From Candidatus Omnitrophota bacterium (GTDB taxonomy: Bacteria > Hinthialibacterota > Hinthialibacteria > OLB16): DNA of 64,000 nt. This document shows positions 61,624 to 64,000 of the stretch, piece by piece; within the stretch, counting starts at the first letter, position 1, and the number at the start of each line of letters is the position of its first letter. The notes under the pieces are model-generated. The model had not been told where the DNA came from, did no database searches, and saw only the letters and a list, made by a program, of their open reading frames with translations. Made by a program: the position numbers and the translations under genes. The stretch is from contig JACKFH010000002.1 of the NCBI GenBank assembly GCA_020632575.1, positions 325,968 to 389,967 on the forward strand. Reading direction: 5' to 3'.

Positions 61624-62820
61624 TTAGGGGATGACCGGTTCGGCTTTGGCCAGACTGGGGGCTTTCTTCTCGATCGGATTAACCGGCATGCCCGGCATCA
61701 ATCGTTCGTTCCCCTCGATGACCACCTGGTCGCCGTCCTGCACATCGGCGGAGCGAACCGCGACAAGGTCTCCCGTTTGAAACAGCACCTCCACCGGCAC
61801 CTGGACGGCTTGGTAGCCACCATCATCGGTTGGCGTGGTTTTGTAGACATACGAATTCGCGGCATCACGGACGATCGCGTCCTTGAACACGGTCAAATGT
61901 TCGCCCTGTTCTCCGACAGGGAGCCAGGCGGAGACCGACATGCCGGGAGTGAGCGACCCCGAGGGGTCATTCAATTTCGCCACCAACATGAAGGTCCGGG
62001 TCCGCGAATGAACATCGGGAACCATCTCCACGTCGGTCGCCGATAACCTGTCTCCGGTGGCGTGGATCTCAATCTCCACCTTTCGGTCCTTCAGCGCGGG
62101 GGTGTTCACATACCTTTCGGGAACCTCGATCCACGCCTCGATCGTTCCGGTCGAAACAATGGTGGCGACCCCTTTCCCCTGCTCGATCCATTCACCCGGC
62201 TCGGCTTGCCTTTCGACGACCTGGCCATCGAATGGCGCCTTGATCGTGAGATCCTCGAAGCGCACCCTAAGCAGATCGATTTCGCTCTCAATCTGGTGAA
62301 TCCCTTTCTCGGCGGCGTTCACCATCGCCTCGGCGACCGCGACATCCGCCTGCGCGTGGTCGAAATCCTGATCGGTCACCACTGAGTCTTTCCAGAGTTT
62401 CTGGGAACGGGCAAAGTCTTGCTTGGCTCTCGCGAGTTCGGCCTGATGTTGGAGGACAGTCGCTTGCGCAACCGCCAAGGAGGCCTCTTTTTCCTCGATC
62501 TGAGCCTTGAGTCGACGGTCATCCAGTTTGGCCAGAATTTCACCTTTCGAGACCTTGTCACCCTCTTGAACCATCACCTCCAGCACCTGACCCGCCTCGA
62601 GGGCGGCCACTCCGGCTCTTGAGACGGCGCGCAAGGATCCGGTCAGTTTCTGCGATTCCTGAAGGTCCACCATCTTGGCGGGTGAGACATGCACCGCGGT
62701 CACACGCGGTCCGCCTTGAGAGAGTGATGGTGTCGCCCCGATCGCGAGGCCAATTAAGACCAGACAGGCGGTAAACGAAATGGAGCGGATTAAGTTGACT
62801 GGTCGGTCTAGTAGCGTCAT
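61624..62820 (-). CDS. RND periplasmic adaptor (membrane fusion protein)
   Basis: About 398 residues. A signal peptide (residues about 1-33) precedes a HlyD-like adaptor: the first biotinyl-lipoyl half (ALEAGQVLEVMVQEGDKVSK), a coiled-coil hairpin (about residues 100-185, with EKEASLAVAQATVLQHQAEL), the second lipoyl half (IKAPFDGQVVERQAEPGEWI) and the beta-barrel. It bridges the RND transporter and the outer-membrane channel. The ATG at 62820 follows GAGGTGA; a TTG 6 bases earlier is less likely. It lies 9 bases after tetR and 83 before the RND gene. Confidence 0.9.
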   Translation of the reverse strand: MTLLDRPVNLIRSISFTACLVLIGLAIGATPSLSQGGPRVTAVHVSPAKMVDLQESQKLTGSLRAVSRAGVAALEAGQVLEVMVQEGDKVSKGEILAKLDDRRLKAQIEEKEASLAVAQATVLQHQAELARAKQDFARSQKLWKDSVVTDQDFDHAQADVAVAEAMVNAAEKGIHQIESEIDLLRVRFEDLTIKAPFDGQVVERQAEPGEWIEQGKGVATIVSTGTIEAWIEVPERYVNTPALKDRKVEIEIHATGDRLSATDVEMVPDVHSRTRTFMLVAKLNDPSGSLTPGMSVSAWLPVGEQGEHLTVFKDAIVRDAANSYVYKTTPTDDGGYQAVQVPVEVLFQTGDLVAVRSADVQDGDQVVIEGNERLMPGMPVNPIEKKAPSLAKAEPVIP

Positions 62821-62829
62821 AAACAAAAA

Positions 62830-63414
62830 TCACCTCTTAAGAAAAGTATCGAATATATAGCCTACAAACTCATCGACCGGCGCAATGTCACGGTCGATTT
62901 GGGTTCGGATCATGACCCCCTCCCAGGAGGCTTGAATAAAACCGGCCAGCGCCTCGGGATCGTGAGAACCGTCGACTTCGCCGGCGGCCTGGGCTTCGCG
63001 AATGCATTGAGCCACGAGCGAACGGAATTGATCCATGCCGCATTTGATCGCCGCGCGAACCGGCTCGCTCAGGTTGGCGATCTCCAAAGCCATCTTGGGA
63101 ACCAGGCATTCTCGGTTAAAACCCTGCTCTACCAGCACCTCTCGGGCAAGACGAAAAGCCTCTCGCAGTCTCTCCAAAGGCGACCTGGATCGATCCGTCA
63201 GGAATTCACGAACTCGATCCAAGTGTTCCGCAGTCGATTTTTCGATGACCGCAATCGCCAAATCCTCTTTCGATTTGAAATGATGGTAGAAGGACCCTTT
63301 CGGGACCCCCGCGTTTTTCAAAATCTCATTCAGCCCGACGCCGTTGTAGCTTTTGGCGATAATCGCCTGGCTGCTGGCATCGAGAATTCGTTCTCGAGTT
63401 TCAGCGATCGTCAT
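62830..63414 (-). CDS. TetR-family transcriptional regulator
   Basis: About 194 residues. The N-terminal helix-turn-helix is SYNGVGLNEILKNAGVPKGS with YHHFKSKEDLA, the classical TetR DNA-binding segment. The rest is a helical ligand domain with Cys in FNRECLVPKMAL. It is the first gene of the tetR-adaptor-RND operon and probably represses it until a substrate binds. The operator-like palindrome AGACcagtcGTCT lies inside its own promoter spacer. The ATG at 63414 is preceded by GGAAAG; a TTG further upstream is rejected. Confidence 0.9.
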   Translation of the reverse strand: MTIAETRERILDASSQAIIAKSYNGVGLNEILKNAGVPKGSFYHHFKSKEDLAIAVIEKSTAEHLDRVREFLTDRSRSPLERLREAFRLAREVLVEQGFNRECLVPKMALEIANLSEPVRAAIKCGMDQFRSLVAQCIREAQAAGEVDGSHDPEALAGFIQASWEGVMIRTQIDRDIAPVDEFVGYIFDTFLKR

Positions 63415-63441
63415 AGTTCTTTCCACCAACCTTCGGCCGTT

Positions 63442-63470
63442 AGATTAGACCAGTCGTCTCAAGATGTCAA
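63442..63470 (-). promoter_or_regulatory. Promoter with embedded TetR operator
   Basis: On the minus strand TTGACA (63470-63465), a 17-base spacer and TAATCT (63447-63442) form the promoter. The spacer contains AGACGACTGGTCT, a palindromic AGAC-n5-GTCT that overlaps the -10 edge. A related element GACTGGTCGGTC lies in the start of the adaptor gene (about 62801-62812). Confidence 0.55.
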
Positions 63471-63524
63471 CAAAATCAATTTGGCCCGCCAAGCCCACTT
63501 AATCCACAGGCGAGACCCATCCAG

Positions 63525-64000
63525 TCATGGCTGGCCGACGCGTTCTTCCCATTCGGCGAAATCCTGGGCCAGGTCTTTAACCAATGCGGGATGGCTTTCT
63601 GCTAGGTTTTTTGTTTCTCCCCCATCCACTTCGAGGTCATAAAGCTCCCAAGGAGTCCCGGTCCCTTGGTTCACCAGTTTCCATCGTTCCTGCCTCACTC
63701 CCTGTTCCCGAGCGTTCCAATAAAGAGACCTGCCATCTCTGGAATCGGGGCCGATCAGGTCAGGTTTGAGACTCCTTCCTTCCAAAGGAAGCAAATGCCT
63801 CCCCTGGAATTCATTGGGGTGAGTCGCTCCCGCAATATCGAGGAAAGTGGGCAAGACATCGATGACGTGGCCGATGCTTGAACAAAGAGCGCCGCCCTCT
63901 GTGACAACCTTTGGCCACCGCACAATCAATGGGGTCCGAACGCCTCCCTCGTAGGCGGACTGTTTGAAACCATTAAGAGGGGTGTTGCTAAGGTTCGCCC
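63525..64000 (-). CDS. C-terminal part of a sulfatase (arylsulfatase A-like), cut by window edge
   Basis: The frame runs from the right edge to the stop at 63525 and covers about 158 codons of C-terminus. Just inside the edge it reads GFKQSAYEGGVRTPLIVRWP, the E-G-G-x-R-x-P segment conserved in the sulfatase C-terminal half. It continues with IDVLPTFLDIAGA, VRQERWKLVNQG and WELYDLEVDGGETKNLAE, all typical of sulfatases that remove sulfate from glycans. The catalytic formylglycine site would lie outside the window. The gene faces the same way as tetR but 110 bases separate them. Confidence 0.85.
   Translation of the reverse strand, partial: ANLSNTPLNGFKQSAYEGGVRTPLIVRWPKVVTEGGALCSSIGHVIDVLPTFLDIAGATHPNEFQGRHLLPLEGRSLKPDLIGPDSRDGRSLYWNAREQGVRQERWKLVNQGTGTPWELYDLEVDGGETKNLAESHPALVKDLAQDFAEWEERVGQP

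Overview
The window is ordinary dense bacterial chromosome: about 50 protein genes, one tRNA and short intergenic gaps, GC-rich throughout. The gene style suggests an uncultured Gram-negative lineage near the PVC/Hydrogenedentota/Sumerlaeota/Omnitrophota region of the tree. The reasons are a PEP-CTERM protein, a dockerin-like C-terminus after a Thr/Pro linker, a sulfatase, FG-GAP and PQQ-type beta-propellers, a large regulatory repertoire, and LPS-type glycosyltransferase and RND genes that imply an outer membrane. The phylum is an inference; no rRNA or universal marker set is present. I see no phage, insertion sequence, integrase or CRISPR array.

Layout. 0-6.5 kb: truncated antitoxin-like gene, small membrane protein, PQQ-type propeller, a sigma-54 activator (GAF-PAS-AAA+-Fis) followed by an mddA-like methanethiol S-methyltransferase with a good -24/-12 promoter, then an EamA exporter. 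6.5-8 kb: tRNA-Val(CAC) and a soluble histidine kinase. 8-14.5 kb (minus): pilT, pilB, an O-antigen-ligase/TPR protein and an SH3 protein, apparently one operon. 14.7-16 kb: thyA-folA. 16-18.5 kb: a minimal PEP-CTERM protein, FkbM methyltransferase, MoxR ATPase. 18.6-21.2 kb (minus): an ethylene-receptor-like kinase with two response regulators. 21.3-28.2 kb: SGNH hydrolase, a 12-unit YHS-like Cys-rich secreted protein, a glycerol-1-phosphate-dehydrogenase-like enzyme, and an FG-GAP/dockerin-like protein.

28.2-35.5 kb (minus): ppk2 with a Na/Pi cotransporter, a Cys-rich membrane-anchored peptide, then DUF58, transglutaminase (TgpA-like) and HAD phosphatase genes with overlapping ends. 35.6-43.4 kb: a strongly promoted small ORF, secreted proteins, a cytokinin-dehydrogenase-like flavoprotein, and a redox cluster (flavoprotein-polyferredoxin fusion, zinc-ribbon-like protein, TlpA-like thioredoxin). 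43.4-48.5 kb (minus): nadD, a remarkable CHC2-zinc-finger/alanine-rich-helix/TPR protein, a GT9 glycosyltransferase and a metallophosphoesterase, all with overlapping ends. 48.7-58 kb: DUF2207 protein, then mobBA-pdxA-GT-C-HpcH with overlapping or abutting ends, and a Na+/solute symporter. 58-64 kb (minus): an RND pump and adaptor under a TetR regulator whose likely operator sits in its own promoter, and a truncated sulfatase.

The best candidates for new biology are the ethylene-binding-type kinase with its two regulators, the CHC2/Ala-rich/TPR protein in the nadD operon, the 12-unit YHS protein, the permuted flavoprotein-polyferredoxin, and the sigma-54-regulated mddA. All functional calls rest on motif recognition by eye; no database search was run.
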